A stretch of DNA of 64,000 nucleotides from Larix kaempferi (lineage: Eukaryota; Streptophyta; Pinopsida; Pinales; Pinaceae): contig BSBM01000252.1 of assembly GCA_027924585.1 (NCBI GenBank), positions 6,510,001 to 6,574,000 of the forward strand, given 5' to 3'. The position numbers and the translations under genes were made by a program. The notes below the pieces were generated by a model. The model did not search any database and was not told the origin of the DNA. It saw nothing but the letters and a program-made list of their open reading frames with translations. Of this stretch, positions 46,767 through 58,990 are shown piece after piece (position 1 is the stretch's first letter; the number at the start of each line of letters is the position of its first letter).

Positions 46767-48927
46767 TTGACTCGAGGGCGAGTCAACACTTGTGGTGAAA
46801 GCCTGTTGGATCCTTCTTTTTTGGAAAGGACCCTAAAAGGAGGAAGGAAGCATGGGGTAAAGGAACGGTATTTTAAGAAGCCCCTAACAACCACAATGTT
46901 TTTGGACTCTCCCTTGCGACTATATAAATAAGTAGGATGCAAGCAGAAGAAGGGAGTAACCAATGAAGAAGTCAAAGATAGACATAGATATTGGAGAGCA
47001 CAGAGGAAAATCGAAGAACGAGTCACAAAAGAGTCACAAGGATGCTTAGTCTTATGTATTCTAGTTTTGGGGTAATGTAATTGGGATATGATTTATTTGT
47101 TGTTAGTGACATTGCGACGGGTAATTCTGTAGATGATGTAAGGTTGGAGAACCATGAATATAATATGTAACATAAGTTATCAGTAATTGAAATGACGGAA
47201 TCCCCCCCCAATAATTTTCTTTGTTTGGTTGAGTTATATTTTGTTTATTTTCTAATCAATGGATTGTGTTTCTCTTTTACATATGCATGGAACTCTTTTG
47301 CGATAGTATAGAGATGTATGTTGTTGTGACATGAAGAATGTTAACCTTTTCGACCTAACTGTGTGGTTAACCCTCCTTATCACACACATGTCTTGGTTGT
47401 GCTTCAAGTGAGACCTTCTCCTTCGAGGGATTGAAAATTCCAGCAAACTAGAGTATAGAGGTGCCCTTTGTTGGCCACTGCACAAGAACCTGGTCTCTAA
47501 TTTTGTGCCAACAGTCTCTAACCTACACATAAAGCCAGAACAATACCATTCTCAAAGCAAATCAACCTTTTAAATAAAATATTAAAAAATTGACATAAAA
47601 TTCATGAACAACAAAGTAATATATTATCAAATTAAAATATACTATCCCAAATCACAACATTCATCACATCAATGCATATGAAAGACAAGGATTCGGGGAA
47701 GGGAAAGAAGATGGATCTCCTATATTACTTCAAAAGTCAACAACAATTTACAATACAAAGCAATACCTGAGTTATTTATTTCCAAACATTCTTATCTAGA
47801 GTTTGGATTCTTCCTTCCGAGGTCACTAACAACATTCCACTCCTAATGCTCTTTCTCAATCTTTGACAAGAAGGATTATCAAAGTTGATCAAGATCCTAA
47901 TATAGTGATGGGAAAAGGTAATCAGACATAAATGATTATAAGGGTGACACTGTAAAAACTTTGGACACTCTTAATTCTAAATCTCTAGCACGAGGGCATA
48001 ATCATGGTATCCCCCCCTCCATTTACTCATTAGACTTGCTTTTATACAGATATTGATTAGTTGGAGAAGTTGAATCGAGTATAACCGATCCCAACCAACA
48101 TGATAACCACTTGAGCATGCATTGAAACACTTGCTCTTTTTATTTTTTTTCACTTTAGATGTGTATGCGAGTTCTCAAAGGGTAAGTCACGTACGGTACA
48201 TTTGTTGCTAATGGGTAACTTGCGTATGCAAGCCAAAATGTACTTTTTTTGAGGGGTTTGGCACTTTTTCATATTGTGCAATGGATATCAAAGAGTGTAA
48301 GCATATATAAGTTTTGGGATTCTTATAAAAATAACGTAATGTAATGTAACAAAATGTAATATTACAAAAATAAAAAAAATAAAAAAAATTACATGTCGAC
48401 TAAAATAATAAATTTAACAAGATAATAAGAACATGTCGGCTAGATGCCCACTTAAAAAATATACACATCATGTTGGCTTATAAAATTAAAAAATTAAAAC
48501 CATCATAGGTCCATCTTGAACCTGTATATATCAATCACCAAGAGGGATAAAGTTTCTTGAGGTGTACAATTTTTCTTTACATGTAAGAAGTTTAAGATAA
48601 ACAAAATTACACCTAGAGAAATTGGATCCCTCTAGGTACTTGATAAATTCGAGTTTAAGATAGATCTATGTTGGTAATAACCCTCCCCATACACACAAAC
48701 TATTAACTAGAACAAGTACATAAAAAATTGTGGATAATATGATAATTGACACCATTAATGTTTTCTACGTTTTAAACTAATAATATAAATTGATATATGC
48801 TAACTAATTGTAAGTGCCTCTAATGTTAACTATATATTATTCAATAAAAAATATTTAGATACGTCTATTTAGATAGATAAAAAAATGTATTTATTGTTAT
48901 AGCCAATCCCAATAAAAACGAATTCCT
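46767..48927. repeat. 2.16-kb tandem duplication, copy 2
   Basis: Repeats all landmarks of copy 1 in order, about 2161 bp later, with scattered substitutions and small indels. The right edge is approximate; similarity fades after the tgtatttattgtta word near 48899. Confidence 0.85.
48500..48680. repeat. foldback (MITE-like) copy 3
   Basis: Same foldback as copy 2, carried by the second 2.16-kb unit and without the internal arm duplication. Confidence 0.72.
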
Positions 48928-49499
48928 AGTAATAACATCTAACGTTTCAACCTTCTCAATCATGAATTAGAAAAACATTAACAAATTAAAGGGTTTATCA
49001 AAATTAATATGCATATCTTAAAAGGTATACCAAATTGTTTTATCCATGCAAGTCCCTCTCAACGTATATATCTCCAATCTCAACTTATCTTCAATGCCCT
49101 CTTCGTAATATTACCCTTTACAAATTGGAAGGGCATTTTTCTTCTTGAAACTTTCTAAGGTAGGAAAATAGTAATATGTTTGGAGATTTTTTTTCTTTTA
49201 ATTTCTGTTAGTGTAGTCATTTTTATTTTATTTTCAGAATTTTAGAAAATAAATTTTATTTTTAAATGTGAAAGATATAATTGAAATGGTTGAAGACCCA
49301 AAGCTCTTAAAATAAATTGTGGGCAAAGATATTTTTAAGAGAAAAATAACATGGGCCCAAACGTGTAATCAACGGTTGGAATTAAGTCACTATCTATTAG
49401 AAAATCATAAAAGTAGCTAAAAGGATTCTAATATCCATGTAATAAGTTAAAGTTATTCATAATAGAAATATTTTAAATAAATAAGATAATAATGAGAAA
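48928..49499. other. AT-rich spacer
   Basis: No ORF, LTR edge or repeat that I can support. Confidence 0.6.
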
Positions 49500-49916
49500 T
49501 ACATATATGAGAAATAATATGTATTATGTGTTTGTGTAGTGTTAGGAACTCGTGTCAATCTTTCTCTTTACTTTGTTAGTATATTGTTGTTGGACGCATA
49601 TGCTTTGTAAGTTGCCTCGTAGTATTATATGTTGATCCATAGTTTGTATTAGCCCATAGTATTGATCCATAGTATTGGATGCATATGCTTTATAAGTCAT
49701 CCCATAGTATTATATGTTCCATGGTATTGACCCATAGTATTGCCACATAGACTAGTATATAAGTTTGTGTTGAGGCCAATGAAGGCAACGTGAAGTTATT
49801 TGTATTGAGCTTGCTCAAAGGAGGTTGCCCCCTCGAAGTGGCCCGCAATCAATAAAAATATTCTGTGATCTAATATATCGTACATTTTATGAATTAATTG
49901 TTGCAGGTTCCTCACA
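49500..49916 (+). repeat. probable 5' LTR end of plus-strand Gypsy
   Basis: The stretch ends with ca at 49915-49916, three bases before an initiator-tRNA-like primer site. It includes short repeats of the form catagtattgatccatagtatt (about 49620-49740) and a cccgcaatcaataaaaa polyadenylation-like word (about 49844). The left edge is a guess. Confidence 0.5.
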
Positions 49917-49918
49917 TC

Positions 49919-49930
49919 TGGTATTAAAGC
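49919..49930 (+). promoter_or_regulatory. degenerate tRNA-iMet primer binding site
   Basis: tggtattaaagc matches the canonical tggtatcagagc at 10 of 12 positions and lies just after an LTR-like end. Confidence 0.65.
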
Positions 49931-51014
49931 ACTTTCTTCAGCTCCTTGGGTGGAATTTATGCCAATTTTTTTTTTTGCATCTGTATTTGTCCCTATAAAT
50001 TGCAGGTTCGGATCCGGGAATAATCCCAATCCGCTTAACTGTGGGAAGTACTTGGGCATAAGCCCTAAAACGCATTGTGAAGAGTACCACAGGAACCCCA
50101 AAGTAGCTGGCCCATTGAGAGGATATGCCAGCAAAAAGAGCACCGACCCCTACCTAATTGACTATTTCCCACCTGTGAGGTAAACCAAGAGCTTTTGTTT
50201 GTGGCAAAGCAGTTATCAGTTTTACCTGAGTTGTGGAGTGAGGGGTACTGCCCCAATACGCAAGTCGTCAGACAACATTGGTGGTCGAGTGAATCCCCTG
50301 AATCGTTAGGAAGCCAAACATACCTGGGGTCCATATCTATTGCCAACTGATAAATAGTAGATTACATCTATCCAAATCTAGATCCATATCCATATCCAAA
50401 TCTAGATCCAGATCTAGATCCATTGCAGATCCATATCCGTTGTAGATCCAGATCTAGATCTGTTGCAGATCTATTACAGATCCAGATCCAGATCCATTGC
50501 AGATCTAGAGGCATTGCAGATCCTTTACATATCCATTCTGTTTCCGATCACTTCTGCGTCAATACAGATCCATTCTGGGAAAAAACAAATCGCCATGTCT
50601 TCCTTGTTTTAATTATATTTCCCTTGAAACTTCACTGACACCTTTGCAATCCCATTCTGCATATTTCATTCCCGAGGACCGTATCCCGAATTCCACTTCC
50701 TGAAGCCCGAAATCCAACATTTGTCTATTTTTAGGGTTTGCCATAACTTCTTCGATTTTCATCCAATCGCCTTCAACTTTTTCCACAGTGTTCATCTCTT
50801 ATTTCTTCTTCTTTGTCCATTTCTGACAAGTTTTCTCATTCTTTCACCCCGCTTCTGAAATCCCCATTTTCTGCTTCTCTGTTTATTAGAAAGTGTCCAA
50901 AACCTAGTCAATCCCCAATTACCTATCAAAGTTTTTCCCAAATCCAAATTTTCCTTTACTAAAGAAGGTTTTTTTTTTTCTACCCATTCACAAAAAACAA
51001 AAAAACTCCTGGTT
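49931..51014 (+). other. Gypsy leader, with AGATCC-type repeat
   Basis: Untranslated leader before gag. Positions 50348-50530 hold a hexamer-based repeat of agatcc/agatct and catatcc words, with longer units ending attgcagatcc. No ORF is supported. Confidence 0.65.
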
Positions 51015-51365
51015 ATGGTTGTCACTTACGCAAGAGCACAAATCATGGATGAAGAACTGGCAGCCCTCAAAACCAAACTCCAAGATCTGGATGAAAAATT
51101 TCTCAGCCTCCATCTTCAACATTCAGCCATGAATAATAAACGACAGCCAGAATCTTCTGCAGCCATTGGGTTCTCTTCTTCTAGCAACTTTTGTGGGCCG
51201 AAGCTTGATTTTCCTCGCTTCAATGGTACTGATCCAACTGGATGGATATACCGGGAAGAACAATATTTCAGTCTGTATAATACTTTTGATGTCCACAAAG
51301 TTCCACTTGCATCCTTTCATTTGGAACAGGAAGCCCTTCAATGGTACCATTGTGTTGGCTTATAA
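51015..51365 (+). pseudogene. Gypsy gag N-terminal fragment
   Basis: 117 codons from the ATG at 51015: a heptad-rich lead (ELAALKTKLQDLDEKFLSLH), then PKLDFPRFNGTDPTGWIYRE and SFHLEQEALQWYHC, the first half of a Retrotrans_gag domain. It stops at 51363-51365. Shortly after, the LTR of a minus-strand Gypsy begins (51389), which probably truncated it. It follows a plausible LTR, primer site and leader. Confidence 0.85.
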
Positions 51366-51388
51366 ATTGATCTAGAGGTTTCTAATGT

Positions 51389-52957
51389 TGACCCAGGTTC
51401 TTCGCGGTTTCAAGGAACCAACAAAACCCCTTCTCACTGGCCATTTCGGCAATAGCCCGCGAACAGGATGAAGTCTCACCCGAGGTGTAGCTATGGGGAC
51501 ACTGCGGAATTAGGTTTCCACAGTGATGTGATGAGTTGTTTAGACAGGACTACTGTGTAGCACACTATTAGACTTGCGTTACGGGCTGAGGAATGCACGA
51601 CGATAGACTGCGTCGTGGTCCTTACTTCTGCAAGCGAATATTCCTATGCAACCAGTGCATCTATGGACTGCATGGTTCAGATAGAATATGAATCACAGGA
51701 CAACACAACTTACTTATACGCTTCCTCTTCCAACTTAACCACTGTGAAGACTTTACTTTAACACTTAATCATCCATCCACTACCTTAGATTATTTAACTT
51801 TATAACAAATGCAAAGAGACGAAACATACAATTATGCGCACTCCCAGTGCGGTGTGTCTAAAGAGTTACACAACCCAAACTCTACATACACCTATGATTA
51901 TTCCATAAACTGATATGTTCGCAGACTTAGGGTATTGAGAATTCATCATTCATCCATTCACACAATACTTAACATAGTATTTCCATCTTTCTCCTATGGC
52001 GAATACATATAAAAGCATTGATATAACAATTGATAAATAAGAACTCAGACATTCATTCCTAAGCAAACAGACAAGTGGAAAATGTAAATAATCACACTAC
52101 ACATAATTTAACGTCGTTCACCCCCCCGGATGGGAGATACATCCACAAGAACTGTTGTTGTATTAGTCTTTTGGGAAGGGTACAACAGCTTTTTGTCTGC
52201 GCACTCAGCTGCAGACTCTCTTTTCTCTCTCAATATGCCTTTATGCACACAACTTGCAAAGCCTTTACAAAATGTTCCTCAACAGAGATTTATCAAATCA
52301 ATAACGAGAACAATATAAAATCAAGAGTAACCATTTCCCATACAAAAATTCCTTATTTATAGATCATGCCCGTAGGTCATGTCTTTACAATTCGAAGGAA
52401 AAAACCCTTAGGTTTACAAAACTGTCACGGTTTTCCCTTAACTGGACTGCTGGCTTCTGGTAGCAAATATTCCATCGTGGCTTCCTTCAGCGCATGCCTC
52501 ACGTCTCTATTGTCCTTCCTGTCGCATGCATGCCAACAGGTCGCTTTCACCAAGTCGTTCTTCCTCTAACGGTCTCATGTGACTGGTTCAAGTAGTTGTT
52601 ATTTCGCATGTGCGACTAGTCGCTTTCTTCCGTTTCTGCTCCTTACCCGTCGCCTGGCACTCCTGAGCATCTTTACCAAAAATAGGCTGCCGATGGTCTA
52701 ACCGGAATTTGTGCCATATTCCCTCCAACACTCTGCTTTGTCGGATCCAGGTAGACTGGACACATCACAGTGTTGTCTCATTGCAGCATTGATCTTCGCA
52801 GCTCTTCCGACGTTGCACTGTGCGCAACTTCGCAGCATCCAAAATACCTATACAAAAAATATTCCAACTGAACTACGCTCAGCTTTGCAGTTCCAAAAAC
52901 CCTTCTTTCTCAAAATGCCCCACTTGGGCTAGGCCCAAAAGGCCCCTAAAACTTACA
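51389..52957 (-). repeat. 3' LTR of minus-strand Gypsy (edges inferred)
   Basis: Read on the minus strand it begins TGTAAGTTTTAGG at 52957 and ends ...CAACA at 51389. It shares a series of words and a TATA position with the block at 30205-31340. The coiled-coil ORF (52958-53349) ends immediately upstream on the minus strand, the position of an extra ORF before a 3' LTR. Confidence 0.55.
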
Positions 52958-53349
52958 TGTGGCTTGTCCTCGAGCCACCTGCAGCTTCAACTTCTCTGAG
53001 TTGTTCCGCCGCCTGCGGAGCTAGCTTTGCAGCGAACTCATTGTATGTGACAATCAACTTTTCAACTACTTCCTTATGTCTTGCTCAACTTGCTTGACTG
53101 TTTCCAACATATTAGGTGTTATCTCATCGCCGACTTGGCCTTCCACCTGTTCTTGATTTTCGTGCAACTCCTTTAACTTTCCCTCGATCTCCTGCGAGAT
53201 TGTGTTAGCGTCCTCTAGTAAGGGTTGTGATTTATCTCCCATATTCAGTCTCTTTTTCTCTTAAGGCTTGCACTTCCTTCTTCAGCATGTTGATTTCCCG
53301 GTACTTCTGAAGCCTTTCTCTTGGTTGTAGGGCTTTCACTTTTGCATCC
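52958..53349 (-). pseudogene. coiled-coil ORF, C-terminal part
   Basis: Minus-strand continuation of the ORF at 60958-61817 after removal of Copia 2. Readable parts: KALQPRERLQKYREINMLKK and EVQALREKE near the junction, and LIVTYNEFAAKLAPQAAEQL, REVEAAGGSRTSH at the end. Stops and a frame change separate them. It lies just before the LTR, so I take it as the Gypsy element's extra ORF. Confidence 0.6.
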
Positions 53350-53955
53350 TATTAAGATTTAATATGCTAAGACAGAAAATATCAGCATTACATTCCATTT
53401 CACAATAATAGCATATACAGGATCACTGAAGAAACAACAAGCATAGCATAAACACAAGAGACACAGATTTATCCTGGGAAACCCTCATGGGGTAGAAAAC
53501 CCAATAAAGCTTCCTCAATATAGATGACCAGCAATATACAAAGATGCAAACCAAAGACATGATCTCCTCCTCCACCATAGCAGACCTTTCCTCCACAAGT
53601 GCACCTCTCTCTCAAGTGAGTGAGTGTATCAAATGAGGAATACACCTCCTCTATTTATACACTACTCTGACATCTCTTTTACACAAGTACATGTAGGCTC
53701 GTATTTAACCATTAGGTTAAATACCCTGTTATAACTGACTGGGCCGACCCCACTAGGGTGGTCTAACAACCCTTTGACCCACATAACACATACAGGGCCG
53801 ACCCCCACTAGGGAAGTCTAATAACCCAAGTTACCACATTCCGACGGAGGAATAAACATCTCCGGATATACAATAAGATCTTTACGGAGGAATGAAACAT
53901 CTCCGGAATAATAAAGTACAAATATAATATTCTTTGAAGTTACAATATTTCAACA
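53350..53955 (-). repeat. Copia 2 3' LTR
   Basis: 606 bp. Minus strand starts TGTTGAAATATTG; the last base pair of the expected ...CA end has changed (plus strand starts ta rather than tg). Confidence 0.95.
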
Positions 53956-53972
53956 CTCCCCCTTAACGAGAA
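53956..53972 (-). promoter_or_regulatory. Copia 2 polypurine tract
   Basis: On the minus strand, cgttaagggggag directly precedes the LTR start tgttgaaat. Confidence 0.88.
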
Positions 53973-53989
53973 GGATATTATAACAATAT

Positions 53990-56550
53990 CTGCATGAGCA
54001 AGGAGTCATCAACATCATACATGATACATCTATAAATCATTGGAAGCTTTCTCAACATCATCAGTAACTCAAGCAGTTACTGGAATATCTTCAATACTGG
54101 AACATCAACATCTTCAGTACTGAGTCTTTATCTTCTGCAACACTCGAACAGCTACAACAACATCAACATCTAGATCCTCACGATCATCAATATCGTCATC
54201 TCACGATCGTCAGCATCGTCATCACACGATCATCAGCATCGTCATTACACGATCATCAGCATCGTCAGCATCGTCATCACATGATCATCAACATCGTCAT
54301 CACACAATCATCAGCATCGTCATCACACGATCATCAGTATCGTCATCACACGATCATCAGCAACGTCATCACACGATCATCAGCATCGTCATCACACGAT
54401 CATCAGTATCGTCATCACATGATCATCAGTATCATCATCACACGATCATCAGCATCATCATCATACAAGTATCCATACCAATACAAGTATCATCAATACA
54501 AGTATCCTACCGATACAAGTAACCACATCATCAATACAAGTATCCTACCGATACAAGTAACCACATCATCAATACGAGTATCCATACCGATACAAGTAAC
54601 CATATCAACACACACAATCATATTACAGGATGATCAATCCTGCTCTCTTTAGGACATAGGTCCATGGATGATGCAATCCTGTCATGTACCTTTTGAACCG
54701 AGGTCCAAGGACGATCCAGTCCTATCATGTAACTTTTGAACCGAAGTCCAGGGACGATCTAGTCCTATCATGTACCTTTTGAACCGAAGTCCAGGGACGA
54801 TCCAGTCCTATCATGTACCTTTTGAACCGAAGTCCAGGGACGATCCAGTCCTATCATGTACCTTTTGAACCGAAGTCTAGGGACGTTTCAGTCCTATCAT
54901 GTACCTTTTGAACCGAAGTCCAGGGACGATCCAGTACTATCATGTACCTTTTGAACCGAAGTCCAGGGACGATCCAGTCCTATCATTCAATTCTCGGAGA
55001 CCTCATGTCTACGGCTCAATTCACAGGACCAAAGTCCGAGGACGATCCAATCCCCTTACCTGTTCATTCAGTATTTTGCTCTCGGAGACATCATGTCTAC
55101 GGCTCAATTCAAAGGACTAAAGTCTGAGGACGATCCAATCCCCTTACCTGTTCATTCAGGATTTTGTTCTCGGAGACATCATGTCTACGGCTCAATTCAA
55201 AGGACTATAGTTCGAGGACAATCCAATCCCCTTACCTGTTCATTCATGATTTTGTTCTCGGAGACATCATGTCTATGGCTCAATTCAAAGGTCTAAAGTC
55301 CGAGGACGATCCAATCCCCTTACCTGTTCATTCAGGATTTTGTTCTCGGAGACATCATGTCTACGGCTCAATTCAAAGGACTAAAGTCCGAGGACGATCC
55401 AATCCCCTTACTTGTTCATTCAGGATTTTGTTCTTGGAGACATACGTCTACGGCTCAATTCAAAGGACTAAAGTGTGAGGACGATCCAATCCCCTTACCT
55501 GTTCATTCAGGATTTTGTTCTCGGAGACGTACGTCTACGGCTCAATTCAAAGGACTAAAGTCTGAGGACGATCCAATCCCCTTACCTGTTCATTCAGGAT
55601 TTTGTTCTCAGAGACATACGTCTACGGCTCAATTCAAAGGACTAAAGTCCGAGGACGATCCAATCCCCTTACCTGTTCATTTAGGATTTTGTTCTCGAAG
55701 ACATACGTCCATGGCTCTCTTTAGGACTGAAGTCTAGGGATGATCCAATCCCCTCAAGTCCACCAAGGACTTCATTCTCGAAGACATACGCCTACGGATC
55801 TCTTTAGGACTGAAGTCCAGGGATGATCCAATCCCCTCAATTCCACCAAGGACTTCATTCTCGAAGACATACGTCTACGACTCTCTTTAGGACTGAAGTC
55901 CAGGGATGATCCAATCCCCTCAAGTCCACGAAGGACTTCATTCTCGAAGACATATGTCTACGGCTGACTTTAGGACTGAAGTCCAGGGATGATCCAATCC
56001 CCACATGTCCACTAAGGACTTCATTCTCGAAGACATATGTCTACGGATTCTTTTAGAACATATGTTCAAGGATGATGCAATCCCTCTTCTTTCTCGGAGA
56101 CATCTGTCTACGGATCCTTTTAGAACATATGTTCAAGGATGATGCAATCCCTCTTCTTTCTTGGAGACATCTATCTACGGATCCTTTTAGAACATATGTT
56201 CAAGGATGATGCAATCCCCTTGTCAACTTAGACCTTGTCTAAGGACCATCCACCAACCTCTCTATTGGTATTACTAATATAGGTATCCTCATCATCGACC
56301 TCATTGTTGATGTAGGCAATCTCATCATGAGTGATCACATCACTCCCCCTTTCGAGGAGGGTCCTTCTGAACTATATTAAGTTTGTCTCGGAAAACTTTA
56401 CTTGAGGTAGAGGTTTGGTTAGTACATCGGATTGGTAGAGGTTTGGTTAGTTCATCGGCAACTGTTCACTTGAGGTAGAGGTTTGGTTAGAACATCGGCA
56501 GCTTGTTCACTTGAGGTAGATGTTTGGTTAGTACATCGGTAAACTATTAC
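53990..56550. repeat. tandem-repeat field before Copia 2 3' LTR
   Basis: About 2.5 kb of successive arrays. 54180-54465: about 21-bp units with catcgtcatcacacgatcat. 54465-54610: units with caagtatcctaccgatacaa. 54690-54990: about seven 43-bp units with gaaccgaagtccagggacga. 54985-55710: about eight 85-88-bp units with ttctcggagacatcatgtct and gaggacgatccaatcccctt. 55700-56040: about four 80-bp units with ggactgaagtccagggatga. 56040-56220: three units of about 67 bp with cttttagaacatatgttcaa. 56410-56545: units with gaggtagaggtttggttag. Most share a core of a rgtccagggaygatccaatcc type, so the arrays probably evolved from one another. No gene is supported. Confidence 0.92.
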
Positions 56551-56579
56551 AAATTCGACCTTTATAGTTCCTTTCTGCA

Positions 56580-57620
56580 CCATATCTTAGAACACTAGAT
56601 TCTCTTCCATCTTGATACAACTCTGTTTGTCACATAGTATCACAGTTGGGTCTATCTCTAAGTCAAACAATCCTGTAGCCATACTGCTTCACAACTAGCA
56701 GAGCAAGCAGCCATATATTCCGCTTGTGCTAAGAGCCATACTGGACTGCTTGCTGCTAAGCCACAAGATCATGGTTGATCCTAGACAATAACATCCTCTC
56801 GATGTGCTCTACCTGTCTGATACACTTTCTGCTCAATCAACATCTGTGTAGCCATCTGAAGTCATGATCTCCAAAATAGCATAGATCAAATTCTATCGTA
56901 TCCTTTAGGTACCTGGTCACATGCTTTGCAACTAATAGGTGAACACATCTAGTTTCCACCAGATACTGACTCAAGGTATTCACAGCAAAGCATATATCTG
57001 ACCTAGTATTTATTAGATACATCAATGACCCAATAATTTGTCTGTATAGAGTTATATACACTAACTCTGATGAGTCATTCACCAACAGCTTGAAGTTGGA
57101 ATCCATGAGAGTGGACATTCCAACATATCAAGTCCTTTTAATATTTCTCAGCATACTTTCCCTGGTTGAGAAAGATTCCTTCTGAGCCTTTCCATACTTC
57201 CAGACCTAGGAAGTAATACATTAATCTAAGATCTTTCATTTTCTTTTATGCAACCATCTATCTGTGCCATCTCTCGTTAGATGGGTCTACTGATATGAGC
57301 CTCAACATCATTCAAACTCTGAGGTGAGTTCCTTCTTGTATCCATGTCATCTATGTATAGAAACCATATTCAACCTTGTAGCAAAGGTTGAGATCCACAT
57401 CACCCATGGTGATCATTAAGCTCATCAATTGATTATCGATCCTGGGAACCCATACAGAACCTGATTCACACTTCTTCTTTAATTACACCATTAAGAGAAT
57501 GGTCTTATCTAGTCACTTGGAGCAAAACATCTCATCATGATTCTCTTCCTCTTTCTAAGAGAATCTTCTAGCCACAAGCCTTCTATAGTGTGTTTGATTT
57601 GTAAATCTTTTGTTGAACAT
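56580..57620 (-). pseudogene. Copia 2 RT and RNase H remnant
   Basis: 57118-56837 reads a clear Copia RT end: LYRQIIGSLMYLINTRSDIC, FAVNTLSQYL and HVTRYLKDTIEFDL. Upstream, broken pieces include RLVARRFS (about 57570) and QPGKVC*EILKGLDM next to 57120. Downstream, RNase H is reduced to fragments such as SSKQSSMALS. Frame changes and deletions occur throughout, including the loss of the expected YVDD region. Confidence 0.78.
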
Positions 57621-58990
57621 CCATCGCTTGTTCAGTGTTCATCATTCATCATGATCTTTCCTACAAATCAAAATTAAGTACATGATTAGTAATACTTCAT
57701 AATCATCAAATCATATTGACATGATAACCTATTATGCATACAGATATCATTTACATAGTTATGCAACTATTTTGACCAATACTTTGGCACAACACTTTCC
57801 CATATCCTGTATGCATACAGTGGCTATATAGATGCCTTCCATCTCTACCAGAACATACTATTGAGAGTGTGCACAGCTCTCAGCATGTCAGCAAAGAGGT
57901 TTCATTCTAGACAAGCAACAATGGAATGTTTGTCCAACTTACCAATCATATGCATATTAGTAGTATACTGTTCAATGCTTTATGAATGTTTACACTCAGC
58001 ATGATATATTCTAGGAATACAAATATGCATACAAGCAATATCATTTACTATTTCTAATAACAACTCAAATATTTATCTTTTATGTTTGTGTGGTTGCCTC
58101 CCGCTTGATCTTCTATATGTCTTTTGAACTTCTATTCATTCTATGCCACTGTGCATGCTCAAGTGTGCACTAGTGTCATCCTCATGATCTCATACACAAA
58201 CATACATTCATTAGTATATTCTCAATATTATCAAAACATTCTAATTCTAAATAATCTTGAATATATATATAGTCATGATCATTAGTATTCAGAGTTTCAA
58301 GGAAGTCTTCTTTTACTCATGCATATTCTTGTTTGATCATAGTACTCTTCAGGTTAATTAAATCATCAAGATAAGAGACATAGTATGCATAAACCCTTGA
58401 TTACTAATTTTATGAATAAGCATAACCAATCATATCAAGTATACTTATATAAGGGATCCTAACACAAGGTAAGATTCTAACTTGACATAGGTAAACATAC
58501 CTGGATTAATATACCTACTTAGTTATGTAAAACATACCTAAACAATCTCTTCAATGATTTAGAGATCCCAAGCTAGAACCTGCATGTCTCATAGGTTAAG
58601 CATAATATAACAAAGGCATACATACCTCGTAAGTAGAACAAAGATTATGGATGAGTCTTTGTCTTCATGTTGTCATGGTCATGGAACTTGATTTGTCTTT
58701 TGTGATGTACCTGTATCTTGTTAGCAGACAACATCAACCTCACACAACACCATAATGCATTAGTACAATCATATAGCCCTAATCAATGAATGTCTTCGAT
58801 CATTCACATGCATTCATACTGTTACTAGGGTGATAAGACAATTCTAACATTAATCAAGATTGTACTAATAAATAATATGAAGACAAACACATCATGAACT
58901 TAATCAAGAATCAGATTGCAAGACATACCTGAACCTCCTTAAGTCATACCTGTCGAGACTTCTTGTAGTCTTCTTATGTAAGGCCTTAGC
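57621..58990. other. internal Copia 2 sequence, nothing recognised
   Basis: AT-rich, with no ORF of note and no gag, protease or integrase motif that I can read. This is where gag-pol would be expected. Confidence 0.5.

Noticed and set aside
50423-50638. R/S-rich ORF in the Gypsy leader
   Set aside because: Produced by the AGATCC repeat, with no independent support.
54281-55737. Plus-strand ORFs in the Copia 2 repeat field
   Set aside because: They follow the tandem repeats, lie antisense to the element, and encode only the repeat units.
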